A stretch of 14,076 nucleotides of DNA, taken from assembly GCA_029881835.1 (NCBI GenBank), contig JAOULV010000011.1, positions 1 through 14,076 on the forward strand, written 5' to 3'. A program made the translations under genes and the position numbers. This stretch comes from Rhodospirillaceae bacterium. GTDB lineage: Bacteria > Pseudomonadota > Alphaproteobacteria > Rhodospirillales > Magnetovibrionaceae. Every line of letters starts with the position of its first letter. The first letter of the stretch is position 1. Of the stretch, positions 6,947 through 14,076 are shown one piece after another. Below the pieces are notes generated by a model, which was given only the letters and a program-made list of their open reading frames with translations, searched no databases and was not told where the DNA came from.

Positions 6947-7686
6947 CATCCCTGCCCCATGCAACCAATAAAAAACTTGGTCTGGTCATTGATCTTGATA
7001 CCTGCGTCGGTTGCCACGCTTGCGCGACCAACTGCAAGCAGTGGAATACCGGTGGCCACATGGCACCGTTGACCGATAAAAACCCTTATGCCAAAGACCC
7101 CGATGGGGTGTGGTTCAACCGGGTTCATTCGTTTGAGGTAAAGCGCGGCAAAACCAACCCTGGCCTAACCGTTAACTTCCCTCGTTCATGCCTGCATTGT
7201 GAAAATGCGGCTTGCGTAACCGTTTGCCCAACCGGTGCCAGCTACAAACGCGTTGAAGACGGTATTGTTTTGGTCAATACCAATAAATGTATCGGTTGCA
7301 AACTTTGTAGCTGGGCCTGCCCTTATGGTGCGCGTGAATATGACGAAGATGAAGGGGTGATGAAAAAATGCACCCTTTGCATTGACCGCATTTATAACGA
7401 AACCCTTGACCCGGAAGATCGCAAACCGGCATGCGTGCTGACCTGCCCTGCCGGTGCGCGCCACTTTGGTGATTTGGCGGATCCGGATTCAGATGTATCA
7501 AAATTGGTAGCAAACCGTGCCGGCAGACCATTAATGCCTGAACTTGGTTACAAACCAACCAATTCTTACCTGCCGCCACGCGCCAGAAGGGTTGACGGCA
7601 ATGATATAGGCGCCGAAAACAAACTAGAAGCAGTTAGCCCACGCAGAGGATTTCTTTCGTGGGTTGACAATATGCTGTCGCGTTAA
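6943..7686 (+). CDS. soeB: SoeB, iron-sulfur electron-transfer subunit
   Basis: A 247-residue ferredoxin-like subunit of the DmsB/NrfC/PsrB type that relays electrons from SoeA to the membrane subunit. Sixteen cysteines form four cluster motifs: C21/24/27/31, C83/86/91/95, C116/119/122/126 and C143/146/164/168, so four 4Fe-4S clusters are expected. No signal peptide is present, which matches a cytoplasmic complex. The ATG overlaps the soeA stop codon (ATGA) and is preceded by GGGAGGG (6931-6937), indicating translational coupling. The C-terminal 70 residues after the last cluster are less conserved and may contact SoeC. The family assignment is secure; the specific sulfite role comes from the SoeA type and the gene order. 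Confidence 0.92.
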   Translation: MTSLPHATNKKLGLVIDLDTCVGCHACATNCKQWNTGGHMAPLTDKNPYAKDPDGVWFNRVHSFEVKRGKTNPGLTVNFPRSCLHCENAACVTVCPTGASYKRVEDGIVLVNTNKCIGCKLCSWACPYGAREYDEDEGVMKKCTLCIDRIYNETLDPEDRKPACVLTCPAGARHFGDLADPDSDVSKLVANRAGRPLMPELGYKPTNSYLPPRARRVDGNDIGAENKLEAVSPRRGFLSWVDNMLSR

Positions 7687-7703
7687 ATTAAAAGAGATAA
7701 ATT

Positions 7704-8648
7704 ATGCATCCTGCTTTTTCAGTTATTTTCTTCACCACAACGTCAGGCGCCGGTTACGGGCTTTTGGCATTATTGGGTATATTTGGTGCGGCGGGAATTA
7801 TTCCATCTGAACGTTGGTTTGGGCTTACCGGATTGGCGGTTGCTCTTGGCTTTATTGGGGTCGGGCTTCTTTCGTCAACTTTTCATCTTGGCCACCCCGA
7901 ACGGGCATGGCGGGCACTGACCCAGTGGCGCTCAAGCTGGCTTGCACGCGAAGGCGTGTTGGCGGTGTTGACATTTATTCCTGCCGGCCTGCTGGCAATC
8001 GGTTGGGTGTTTTTTGAAACGACAAGCGGGTTTTGGGGGGTAATGGGAATTATCGCCGCCATTCTTGCGTGGCTTACGGTTGTTGCCACATCAATGATTT
8101 ACCGCTCGCTCGTGACTATTTTTCAGTGGGCTAATTTTTGGACCCTTCCGGGCTATCTGATGCTTAGCATCATGACCGGTGCGTTGATGCTGGGTGCCAT
8201 CGTTATGATATTTGATCATGGCAACCGCGTCATACAAGGAACGGTCATACTTTCAATCGCCGTAGCCTGGGTTCTTAAATATGTTTACTGGCAATACATC
8301 GCCACCCACAAAAGCCTGGCAACGCCAAGCTCAGCCATTGCGGTTGACGGTGCCAAAATAACCCCGCTTGACCCGCCGCATAATTCGGCTAATTACCTAA
8401 TGAAAGAAATGGGTTATGTGGTCGCGCGCAAACACGCAGAAAAATTAAGAGCCATTTCGCATATAACCCTTTTTGCATTGCCGTTAGTGCTTAGTGTTGG
8501 GGTTTATTTTACCAGTGGGCCGGTTGCTATTATTGCTGCTGTTGTTGCAATGCTATCATCGTGGCTGGGTGTTGCGGTTGAGCGCTGGCTGTTCTTTGCC
8601 GAAGCAAAACACACGGTAACGCTATATTACGGTGCACAATCGGTATAA
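7704..8648 (+). CDS. soeC: SoeC, DmsC-type membrane anchor subunit
   Basis: A 314-residue integral membrane protein with eight hydrophobic segments at about residues 5-33, 41-62, 84-104, 109-132, 145-169, 178-198, 250-270 and 272-297. The opening MHPAFSVIFFTTTSGAGYGL and the HLGHPERAWRAL/SSWLAREG block are typical of the DmsC-like anchors in SoeC. It should fix SoeAB to the inner face of the cytoplasmic membrane and reduce quinone. A soluble, charged cytoplasmic loop of about 50 residues lies between helices 6 and 7. AAGAG (7692-7696) precedes the ATG, and the gap to soeB is 17 nt, so it is the third gene of the operon. No terminator is visible in the 16 nt before the convergent gene. Confidence 0.9.
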   Translation: MHPAFSVIFFTTTSGAGYGLLALLGIFGAAGIIPSERWFGLTGLAVALGFIGVGLLSSTFHLGHPERAWRALTQWRSSWLAREGVLAVLTFIPAGLLAIGWVFFETTSGFWGVMGIIAAILAWLTVVATSMIYRSLVTIFQWANFWTLPGYLMLSIMTGALMLGAIVMIFDHGNRVIQGTVILSIAVAWVLKYVYWQYIATHKSLATPSSAIAVDGAKITPLDPPHNSANYLMKEMGYVVARKHAEKLRAISHITLFALPLVLSVGVYFTSGPVAIIAAVVAMLSSWLGVAVERWLFFAEAKHTVTLYYGAQSV

Positions 8649-8664
8649 TTGCCCCGGTGGGTAA

Positions 8665-9663
8665 TTATTTAAGAAAACCTTTTTCCCGATAATATTTCAA
8701 TGCGCCCGGGTGTAGTGGCGCGCTAAGACCCTCGCTTGTCATTTTTTTTATATCAACGGTGGAAAATGCCGGGTGCAGTTCGCGAAATATTTCAATGTTT
8801 TCAAAAACCGCCTTGGTTAGTTCATAAACCACTTCTTCGCTTGCGTTATAATTTGCAACCAGTGTGGCACCAACACCAAACGTGTTGGTTTCCCCGGCGG
8901 TTCCACGGTACATACCGCCCGGCATGGAAACTGGTGAATAATATTCGTTTTCGTTAACCAGCCTTGATATTTCCGGCCCGCCGACATCAACCAAAACACT
9001 ATCGCAAAGCGCGGTTGCTTCTTTGATGGATGCGTTGGGATGACCAACCATATAGACCATTGCATCAATTGTTCCATCGCAAAGAGCGCGCGATTGATCG
9101 GATGCCTTTAATTCATGGGTTTCGGCAAAAGTATCTTTGCCCCAGCCCATTGCCTGCATAACTATTTCCATTGTGCCGCGCTGGCCCGAGCCAATGTTGC
9201 CGATATTTACCCGTTTGCCCGGAAGATCTGACAGCGATTTAATATTACTGTCGGTGCGCGCAACAAGGGTGAATGATTCATAATAAAGCGACATGACCGA
9301 GCGCAGTTGATCATTTGGCCCAGATGCAGCAAAACCAGAAAGGCCGTTTACCGCCTGGTACTGGGTATCTGATTGGACAATGCCAAAATCGATATCGCCG
9401 GAAAGTATATTTTTAATGTTTTCAACCGAACCGGATGAACTTTCAACCGAACAACGAATTGCGTGTCTTGCACGTTCACGGTTGAGCAAGTAACAAATAG
9501 AACCACCCGCCGGGTAATAAACCCCTGTAACGCTTCCGGTACCGATGGTTACAAAATTATTTTCCCTGCTTTGCGCGGGCGCGCTGTCAGGCATGAATAA
9601 AACAACCAAAACAAAAGCAAGAACGGCAAATGCTGATTTTGCCCTCAAGGATATTTCAACCAT
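8665..9663 (-). CDS. TAXI-family TRAP transporter solute-binding protein
   Basis: A 332-residue periplasmic substrate-binding protein. A signal peptide covers residues 1 to about 30 (basic start, AFAVLAFVLVVLF core, cleavage near SAPA-Q). The TAXI hallmark GTGSVTGVYYPAGG is at 41-54. Later blocks are SSGSVENIKNILSGDIDFGIVQSD, LPGKRVNIGNIGSGQRGT and HPGALKYYREKGF, all standard for the TRAP-associated extracytoplasmic immunogenic family. Ligands of characterised members include glutamate and organic acids; the ligand here cannot be read from sequence. An in-frame GTG at 9708 exists, but the ATG at 9663 is preferred because GGGG (9669-9672) lies 5 nt upstream and the signal peptide starts properly. 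TAXI receptors work with a DctM-type or fused permease, but none is encoded in this window. Confidence 0.9.
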   Translation of the reverse strand: MVEISLRAKSAFAVLAFVLVVLFMPDSAPAQSRENNFVTIGTGSVTGVYYPAGGSICYLLNRERARHAIRCSVESSSGSVENIKNILSGDIDFGIVQSDTQYQAVNGLSGFAASGPNDQLRSVMSLYYESFTLVARTDSNIKSLSDLPGKRVNIGNIGSGQRGTMEIVMQAMGWGKDTFAETHELKASDQSRALCDGTIDAMVYMVGHPNASIKEATALCDSVLVDVGGPEISRLVNENEYYSPVSMPGGMYRGTAGETNTFGVGATLVANYNASEEVVYELTKAVFENIEIFRELHPAFSTVDIKKMTSEGLSAPLHPGALKYYREKGFLK

Positions 9664-9772
9664 ATTGTCCCCATTAAATTGTAAAGGCTTTGCCCTTGTT
9701 GGATTCACTATATCAGGCTAATCACGCCCGCTTCCAGCATAAATGCGCCAATAGGTGGCAAAACCCCACCAA

Positions 9773-9818
9773 TAAATAAAGCCTGTCCGCCAAAATCGGC
9801 TGTGACAGGCTTTATTTA
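9773..9818 (-). terminator. rho-independent terminator of the FAH-family gene
   Basis: A 15-bp perfect stem is formed by 9773-9787 and 9804-9818 (TAAATAAAGCCTGTC and its complement) with a 16-nt loop. Read on the minus strand, the 3' arm ends in TTTATTTATT, an interrupted T tract. It lies 24 nt beyond the stop of the minus-strand gene 9843-11027. Confidence 0.8.
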
Positions 9819-9842
9819 AAAAAGTGTAATTATTTTTCTGAA

Positions 9843-11027
9843 CTAAAACAGGTGGCGATGGGCCAGATTGTTCATCAAATCGGCAATACCAAAATTCCAT
9901 GGCGGAAGCTTATCTGAAGTATTGACCCGGTTAACCAGCTTGCCCAGTTGGGGTGAAGAAATTGTGACAACATCGCCAACTTTGTGGGTAAAGCGTTCAC
10001 CCGAACCAGCCGATGCGTGCGCCGGGAAATACATGGTACCGGTAAACAACGCCAAGCCATCAGGATATTGATGGTTGCGGTTAAGGGTTTGGCCGACAAG
10101 CTCGCTCATTTCGCGGGTCATTTCCGCGGTAGAGAATGTTTCGGTTACCATGAAGCCGTCTTCGCGTTCAATGGTGATGGTGATAGACATGTTTTCCGTA
10201 TCTTCGAGCGAAAAAGTGTTGTCAAATAGACGGATAAACGGGCCAATCGCACATGAACCATTGTTATCTTTAGCGCGGGTGCGGTAAAGCGAACCAAGCT
10301 CTTCAACATCGTGCAGGTTGACGTCATTGCCAAGGGCAGCACCAACCGGGCGGCCTTCGGCGTTTGCAATGATTACCGCTTCTGGTTCTGAATGGCTCCA
10401 CCTGGATTCTGAATGAATGCCAATTTCCGAACCATGGCCGACAGAAGAAAGCGGTTGGGCTTTGGTAAATACCTCAACGTATGGGCCGATGCCCGCTTCT
10501 AGGTATTGCGACCAAAGGCCCATACCGATAAGCGCTTGTTTAAGGTCTTTGGCTTCTTCCGAGCCGGGCTCAACGGTTGCGATTTCGCCGCCGATTTTAC
10601 CTTCAAGGGTTTTGCGAATTTCTTCTTCTTTTTTAGGATCGCCTTTTGCGTGCTCTTCAATAACGCGCAGCAATATGCTTTTGGCATATGTCATACCACA
10701 AGCCTTTACCGCCTGCAGGTCAATCGGTGTAAGGAAGTATGGCTTTAACGGGTCGTGGGTATCGGGGCTGGAATTGGCAAGAAGCTCATCAACGCTGCCA
10801 AGGTTAACGCAGTTTCTGGTTGCCTTGATGGCAGAAGCAATTGGCTGCTTCTTGTTAAGCAATTCTGACATTGTTGGTATTGTGCCGGAAATGTTATGAA
10901 CGCCGTCTTCACGGATAACAACCACACAAGGGCCGGGATTAAGGCCGGGAAACCACGCACGCCCAACAAGCGTACCTGCAAAGCCGTCAGATGGCATAAT
11001 ATTAGCTGCAGAAATTTTGGGAAACAT
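9843..11027 (-). CDS. fumarylacetoacetate hydrolase (FAH) superfamily protein, sugar-acid dehydratase-like
   Basis: A 394-residue cytoplasmic protein with an FAH fold in its C-terminal half. The metal-binding signature is visible: E214 and E216 in SHSEPEAV and D235 in ALGNDVNLHDVE, which bind Mg2+ or Mn2+ in this superfamily. The long N-terminal domain and FLTPIDLQAVKACGMTYAKS (98-117) resemble the group of about 390 residues that includes 2-keto-3-deoxy-D-xylonate and L-2-keto-3-deoxyarabonate dehydratases (XylX/AraD type), rather than the short decarboxylase/isomerase types. The exact substrate is uncertain because no sugar-acid dehydrogenase or lactonase gene lies nearby. AAAGGAG precedes the ATG by about 10 nt. 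The gene has its own terminator and a long upstream leader region, so it appears monocistronic. Confidence 0.8.
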   Translation of the reverse strand: MFPKISAANIMPSDGFAGTLVGRAWFPGLNPGPCVVVIREDGVHNISGTIPTMSELLNKKQPIASAIKATRNCVNLGSVDELLANSSPDTHDPLKPYFLTPIDLQAVKACGMTYAKSILLRVIEEHAKGDPKKEEEIRKTLEGKIGGEIATVEPGSEEAKDLKQALIGMGLWSQYLEAGIGPYVEVFTKAQPLSSVGHGSEIGIHSESRWSHSEPEAVIIANAEGRPVGAALGNDVNLHDVEELGSLYRTRAKDNNGSCAIGPFIRLFDNTFSLEDTENMSITITIEREDGFMVTETFSTAEMTREMSELVGQTLNRNHQYPDGLALFTGTMYFPAHASAGSGERFTHKVGDVVTISSPQLGKLVNRVNTSDKLPPWNFGIADLMNNLAHRHLF

Positions 11028-11501
11028 TATTAAATAGCTCCTTTAGCTTCCCCCAAAAAACATTCTTTAATCCCCCGATTAAATACTTGTGCTCGGTAAC
11101 GTTGATTTACCTCGACTACAGCGACGCCCCCTAAAGTATCGCTGACCGAAGCTGGTTTATTGCCGTGATGGATACAAGATAAGGGGCGATATGTCCATGA
11201 CCAGATATGTTTGGGGGCGATTTTTTTGCTATTTTTTTTGCCGGTTTGGGGGCGGTTTCCCCACCCTTTTTTAAACCGCAAAAAGCCCCCTTTTACCCCT
11301 TCAGGCCCATGGCGGTATTGTGGGCGGCATTATGGGCAGTAAAATGAGCCAAAATTTACACCTTCCCCCTTGATTTCGTGCCAGCTTTACCCGATACCAT
11401 GTGTAGTCTGGGCGAAATGGGCCGCATGGCTTTAATGGTTCAGCCATCCGGTTAAACCCGATTAATCAGGATAATACCCCTTAGGAAAGCCGCCAAACAC
11501 C
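11028..11501. other. 474-nt divergent intergenic region with possible hairpins, G/C and T tracts
   Basis: No believable gene is seen. Near the minus-strand gene are two inverted repeats, GGTAA/TTACC (11095-11099/11107-11111) and CAGCGA/TCGCTG (11119-11124/11139-11144), which could form hairpins in its leader. CGCCCCC (11125-11131) is complementary to GGGGGCG (11213-11219), which is followed by seven Ts (11221-11227). GCGGTTT/AAACCGC (11252-11258/11273-11279) forms another hairpin. Near proS, a hairpin with one mismatch spans 11422-11451 (ATGGCT/AGCCAT core). A weak promoter for proS could be TTGATT (11370-11375) with GATACC (11393-11398). The proS ribosome binding site is AGGAAA (11483-11488). 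Confidence 0.4.
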
Positions 11502-13010
11502 ATGAATAAAAACGCAAAAAAAACCGCCATCCGGATTACCCGTTCTGAGGATTTCCCCGCCTGGTACCAAGAAGTAATAAAAGAAGCCGACATGGCCGAA
11601 AATTCCGGTGTCCGTGGGTGCATGGTCATAAAGCCGTGGGGGTATGGTATTTGGGAACGCTTACAGCGCAGATTAGATCAGCGCATTCGTGAAACCGGAC
11701 ACGAAAATTGTTATTTTCCGATTTTTATTCCCCTTGAGCTAATTGAAAAAGAAGCAACCCACGTTGAAGGCTTCGCCAAGGAAATGGCGGTGGTTACCCA
11801 CCACCGCTTAGTAGAAAAAGACGGCAAGCTGATACCTGATGGCAAGCTTGAAAGCCCATTGGTGATACGCCCCACATCCGAAGCGATGATTGGTGAAAGT
11901 TTTGCCAAATGGATACGTTCTTATCGCGACCTTCCGGTTAAAATTAACCAGTGGGCTAACGTAGTGCGTTGGGAAATGCGCCCGCGTATGTTTTTGCGCA
12001 CATCTGAATTTCTATGGCAAGAAGGCCACACCGCGCACGCAACTGAAGCAGAGGCGCGCGAGGAAACCGAAACCATGCTTGGGGTTTATAAAGAATTAGC
12101 CGAAGATTGGTTGGCCATTCCCGTGATACCGGGTGAAAAATCCGAATCCGAACGTTTCCCCGGTGCGGTTGAAACCCACACCATTGAAGCATTCATGCAA
12201 GACGGCAAAGCATTACAGGCCGGAACATCGCATTTTTTAGGACAGAATTTTTCCAAAGCCGCAAATATAAAATTTCAAACCAATGATGGCTCGGAAGAAT
12301 TTGCCTTTACCACATCGTGGGGGGTTTCAACCCGGATGATCGGCGCATTGATAATGACCCACGGCGATGATGACGGACTGCGCGTACCGCCAACGGTTGC
12401 GCCCCATCAAATTGTCATTTTACCAATAGCGCGCGACGATGAAGCAGCCGCCCGAGTAATGCCGGTGGCACATGAACTTGCCAAAAAGCTAAATGCTGAA
12501 AACGCGTTTGGCGAGCCTGTGCGCGCCCACGTTGATAGCCGCGATATAAATGCCGGGGAAAAACGCTGGAGCTGGATTAAAAAAGGCGTGCCATTAATTG
12601 TTGAGTTGGGGCCAAAGGATTTGGACAATTCATCCGTTATGCTAACGCGCAGAACCGATATATATGCCAAAGGGGCAGAAGATATGGACGTGTTTGTTGG
12701 TGCCGCGCCCGAACATTTGAAAGCCATTCAAAAGACCCTTTATACCGAAGCTTTAAGTTTGCGCGATGGGCGAATTGAAACCGGAATAACCGATTTTGAA
12801 GCTTTCAAAAAATATTTTGCTACCGAAGATTCGTCCAAGCTTGGCTTTGTGCGGGCAAAATGGTGTGGCGATAAAGACAGCGAAGAAAAACTGAAAGAAC
12901 TTTCGGTTAGCATTCGCTGCCTTCCTTACGACCAAAACGGGGTTGAGGGAAAATGCGTTATCACCGGAAAACCGGCAACCATAGAGGCCATTTTCGCAAA
13001 ATCATATTGA
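11502..13010 (+). CDS. proS: prolyl-tRNA synthetase, archaeal/eukaryotic-type
   Basis: A 502-residue class II synthetase that charges tRNA-Pro. The catalytic core has the proline-site loop RPTSE (123-127), motif 2 with R156 and R166 in RTSEFLWQEGHTAH (166-179), QAGTSHFLGQNF (239-250), and motif 3 TSWGVSTRMIGALI (271-284). The anticodon-binding domain runs from about 300 to 410, followed by the extra C-terminal domain ending in the family's terminal tyrosine (KSY). This is the archaeal/eukaryotic-like form (as in Thermus), not the bacterial form with an editing insertion nor the short 440-residue form usual in Alphaproteobacteria. In the C-terminal domain two of four expected zinc cysteines are retained (C455, C485), while the partners are S460 (WCGDKDS) and T488 (CVIT). 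The ATG at 11502 has AGGAAA 13 nt upstream. The next gene starts 12 nt after the stop. Confidence 0.93.
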   Translation: MNKNAKKTAIRITRSEDFPAWYQEVIKEADMAENSGVRGCMVIKPWGYGIWERLQRRLDQRIRETGHENCYFPIFIPLELIEKEATHVEGFAKEMAVVTHHRLVEKDGKLIPDGKLESPLVIRPTSEAMIGESFAKWIRSYRDLPVKINQWANVVRWEMRPRMFLRTSEFLWQEGHTAHATEAEAREETETMLGVYKELAEDWLAIPVIPGEKSESERFPGAVETHTIEAFMQDGKALQAGTSHFLGQNFSKAANIKFQTNDGSEEFAFTTSWGVSTRMIGALIMTHGDDDGLRVPPTVAPHQIVILPIARDDEAAARVMPVAHELAKKLNAENAFGEPVRAHVDSRDINAGEKRWSWIKKGVPLIVELGPKDLDNSSVMLTRRTDIYAKGAEDMDVFVGAAPEHLKAIQKTLYTEALSLRDGRIETGITDFEAFKKYFATEDSSKLGFVRAKWCGDKDSEEKLKELSVSIRCLPYDQNGVEGKCVITGKPATIEAIFAKSY

Positions 13011-13022
13011 TGGATAAGCTTG

Positions 13023-13985
13023 ATGGGCGAACCGAGTGCAGCAATACTTAACCAGCCCGGCATTGCAACAACGCTAAAGCGCTGGGCGCTTGCAACCCGG
13101 CCAGCATTTTTAAGCGCATCAATATTACCAGTCATAGCCGGAAGTGCGTGGGGTTATGGCCAATCTGGCGCATTTGATTTATTGGCATTTGCTTTAGCTG
13201 TTATGGCAACCGCATTGGCGCACGGTGCCATAAATGTGCTCAACGATGTTTATGACGAAAAAAACGGCACCGATGGAATTAATACCGAGAGGATTTTTCC
13301 CTTTAGCGGTGGCTCGCGCTTTATTCAAAACAATATAATGAATATTAGCCAGATGGCGCGCCTTGGCTGGGGGTTGTTGGTGCTGGCATTGTTCTTTGGT
13401 CTATGGCTAACGGCATTAAAGGGCTGGGCTATAATTGCGCTGGGTGCGGCTGGGGTGTTTTTAGGGGTTGCCTATTCAGCCCCGCCCCTTGCGTTTTCTT
13501 CACGCGGTTTGGGTGAAATAGCGGTTGGAATTGGCTTTGGCCCGATAGCGGTAATGGGGGCCGTGTGGTTGCAGGGCGCTGAAATTGATACAGGCGCAAT
13601 TGTAATTTCCATTATTATTGGCCTGTGGGTTGCGCTAATTCTTATCAATAACGAAATACCTGACATTAATGCCGACAAAAAAGTGGGCAAAAAAACACTG
13701 GCGGTAAGGTTGGGGCAAAAAAATACCGCATGGCTTTATTTTGCCCTGCATTTATTGGCGATGGCGCTTGTTGGGTATCTTGCCTATGGCGAAATGATGC
13801 AACCTTATTCATTGGCGGTTTTATTATTTTTATTGCCAACATCTTTTAGCGCCGCAAGGTTAATTTATTCTTCTGCTGGTGACGGCAAATCAACAGCGGT
13901 TGAAAAAATGACCATCGCCATAAAGTCCACTTTGGCGATACAGGCGATTGGTTCTATCTGGTTGGCGCTATTTGCAATAATTTAA
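13023..13985 (+). CDS. UbiA-family prenyltransferase, MenA-like
   Basis: A 320-residue integral membrane protein with about eight to nine hydrophobic helices. It carries both Asp-rich motifs of the UbiA superfamily: NDVYDEKNGTD (74-84) and DINADKK (214-220), which bind the Mg2+-diphosphate of the prenyl donor. The segment FPFSGGSRFIQ after the first motif and YSAPPL in the middle are typical of MenA-like 1,4-dihydroxy-2-naphthoate prenyltransferases rather than UbiA, COQ2 or heme O synthase. The precise aromatic acceptor remains an inference. The frame opens at a TTG (13020) directly before the ATG at 13023; the ATG is preferred, with a weak GGATAAG upstream. The 12-nt gap to proS suggests co-transcription. 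No other quinone-pathway gene is in the window. Confidence 0.82.
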   Translation: MGEPSAAILNQPGIATTLKRWALATRPAFLSASILPVIAGSAWGYGQSGAFDLLAFALAVMATALAHGAINVLNDVYDEKNGTDGINTERIFPFSGGSRFIQNNIMNISQMARLGWGLLVLALFFGLWLTALKGWAIIALGAAGVFLGVAYSAPPLAFSSRGLGEIAVGIGFGPIAVMGAVWLQGAEIDTGAIVISIIIGLWVALILINNEIPDINADKKVGKKTLAVRLGQKNTAWLYFALHLLAMALVGYLAYGEMMQPYSLAVLLFLLPTSFSAARLIYSSAGDGKSTAVEKMTIAIKSTLAIQAIGSIWLALFAII

Positions 13986-13994
13986 AATCACAAA

Positions 13995-14029
13995 TAACCG
14001 AAGCATGGCTATTGGCCAAGCTCCGGTTA
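13995..14029 (-). terminator. hairpin between menA-like gene and right-edge gene, probable minus-strand terminator
   Basis: TAACCG (13995-14000) pairs with CGGTTA (14024-14029). After one mismatch, AGC pairs with GCT (14002-14004/14020-14022), and an inner TGGC/GCCA stem closes a TATTG loop, giving an almost continuous stem. On the minus strand the 3' side reads TTATTTGTGATTTT, an imperfect T tract. On the plus strand no T tract follows, so it fits termination of a gene entering from the right. Confidence 0.55.
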
Positions 14030-14044
14030 CTGTTCTGAAAAAAA

Positions 14045-14076
14045 TTATTTACCTACAGCGGCCAATATTTTCTTAT
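14045..14076 (-). CDS. possible 3' end of a minus-strand gene (partial)
   Basis: Reading in from the right edge, one minus-strand frame gives the nine residues KKILAAVGK and then a TAA at 14047-14045. The hairpin at 13995-14029 would be its terminator, about 15 nt downstream. The fragment is too short to identify. The call rests on the plausible terminal residues plus the terminator position. Confidence 0.3.
   Translation of the reverse strand, partial: KKILAAVGK

Noticed and set aside
11030..11281. 83-codon minus-strand ORF in the FAH/proS intergenic region
   Set aside because: Its composition is atypical (runs of K, W, P and H), it overlaps inverted repeats and the FAH ribosome binding site, and it has no family resemblance.

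Overview
This window looks like a chromosomal segment of a free-living, heterotrophic alphaproteobacterium of moderate GC content, possibly an uncultured marine or Rhodospirillales-like lineage. The indications are a DUF2336/LRV-repeat protein (a largely alphaproteobacterial family), a complete cytoplasmic sulfite dehydrogenase locus of SoeABC type, a TAXI-type TRAP solute receptor and a sugar-acid-type FAH-fold enzyme. No phage, insertion sequence, plasmid or CRISPR signature is visible. The taxonomic assignment is inferred from gene content only.

Layout. Positions 1-360 hold a possible 3' end of an upstream gene and a tRNA-Thr(UGU) with encoded CCA. Positions 493-1752 encode the DUF2336/LRV-like protein. 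Positions 1983-2782 hold two tandem small exported proteins, each with a C-E-G-C motif. Their leaders and signal peptides are almost identical in DNA, while their mature parts have diverged to about half identity. The first ends in a strong rho-independent terminator. A phosphoethanolamine N-methyltransferase-like enzyme (3633-2824) runs on the minus strand towards them.

The centre of the window (3804-8648) is the soeABC operon, preceded by a near-consensus promoter and a leader of about 180 nt rich in possible hairpins. SoeA is a molybdopterin/4Fe-4S catalytic subunit without a Tat signal, SoeB carries four 4Fe-4S clusters, and SoeC is an eight-helix DmsC-type quinone-reactive anchor. Together they should oxidise cytoplasmic sulfite to sulfate and pass electrons to membrane quinone.

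Two minus-strand genes follow. One is a TAXI solute-binding protein with no TRAP permease in the window (9663-8665). The other is an FAH-superfamily enzyme resembling 2-keto-3-deoxy sugar-acid dehydratases (11027-9843), with a 15-bp terminator hairpin behind it. A 474-nt divergent intergenic region rich in G5/C5 and T tracts separates it from a probable plus-strand operon. That operon encodes an archaeal/eukaryotic-type prolyl-tRNA synthetase (11502-13010), whose C-terminal zinc site has lost two of four expected ligands, and a MenA-like UbiA-family prenyltransferase (13023-13985). The right edge appears to cut the 3' end of a minus-strand gene with its terminator.

The most unusual features are the mosaic pair of small exported CEGC proteins, the structured leader of soeABC, and the ProRS type with its altered zinc site. 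The individual enzyme families are known. I see no clear-cut new multi-gene defence or biosynthetic system.
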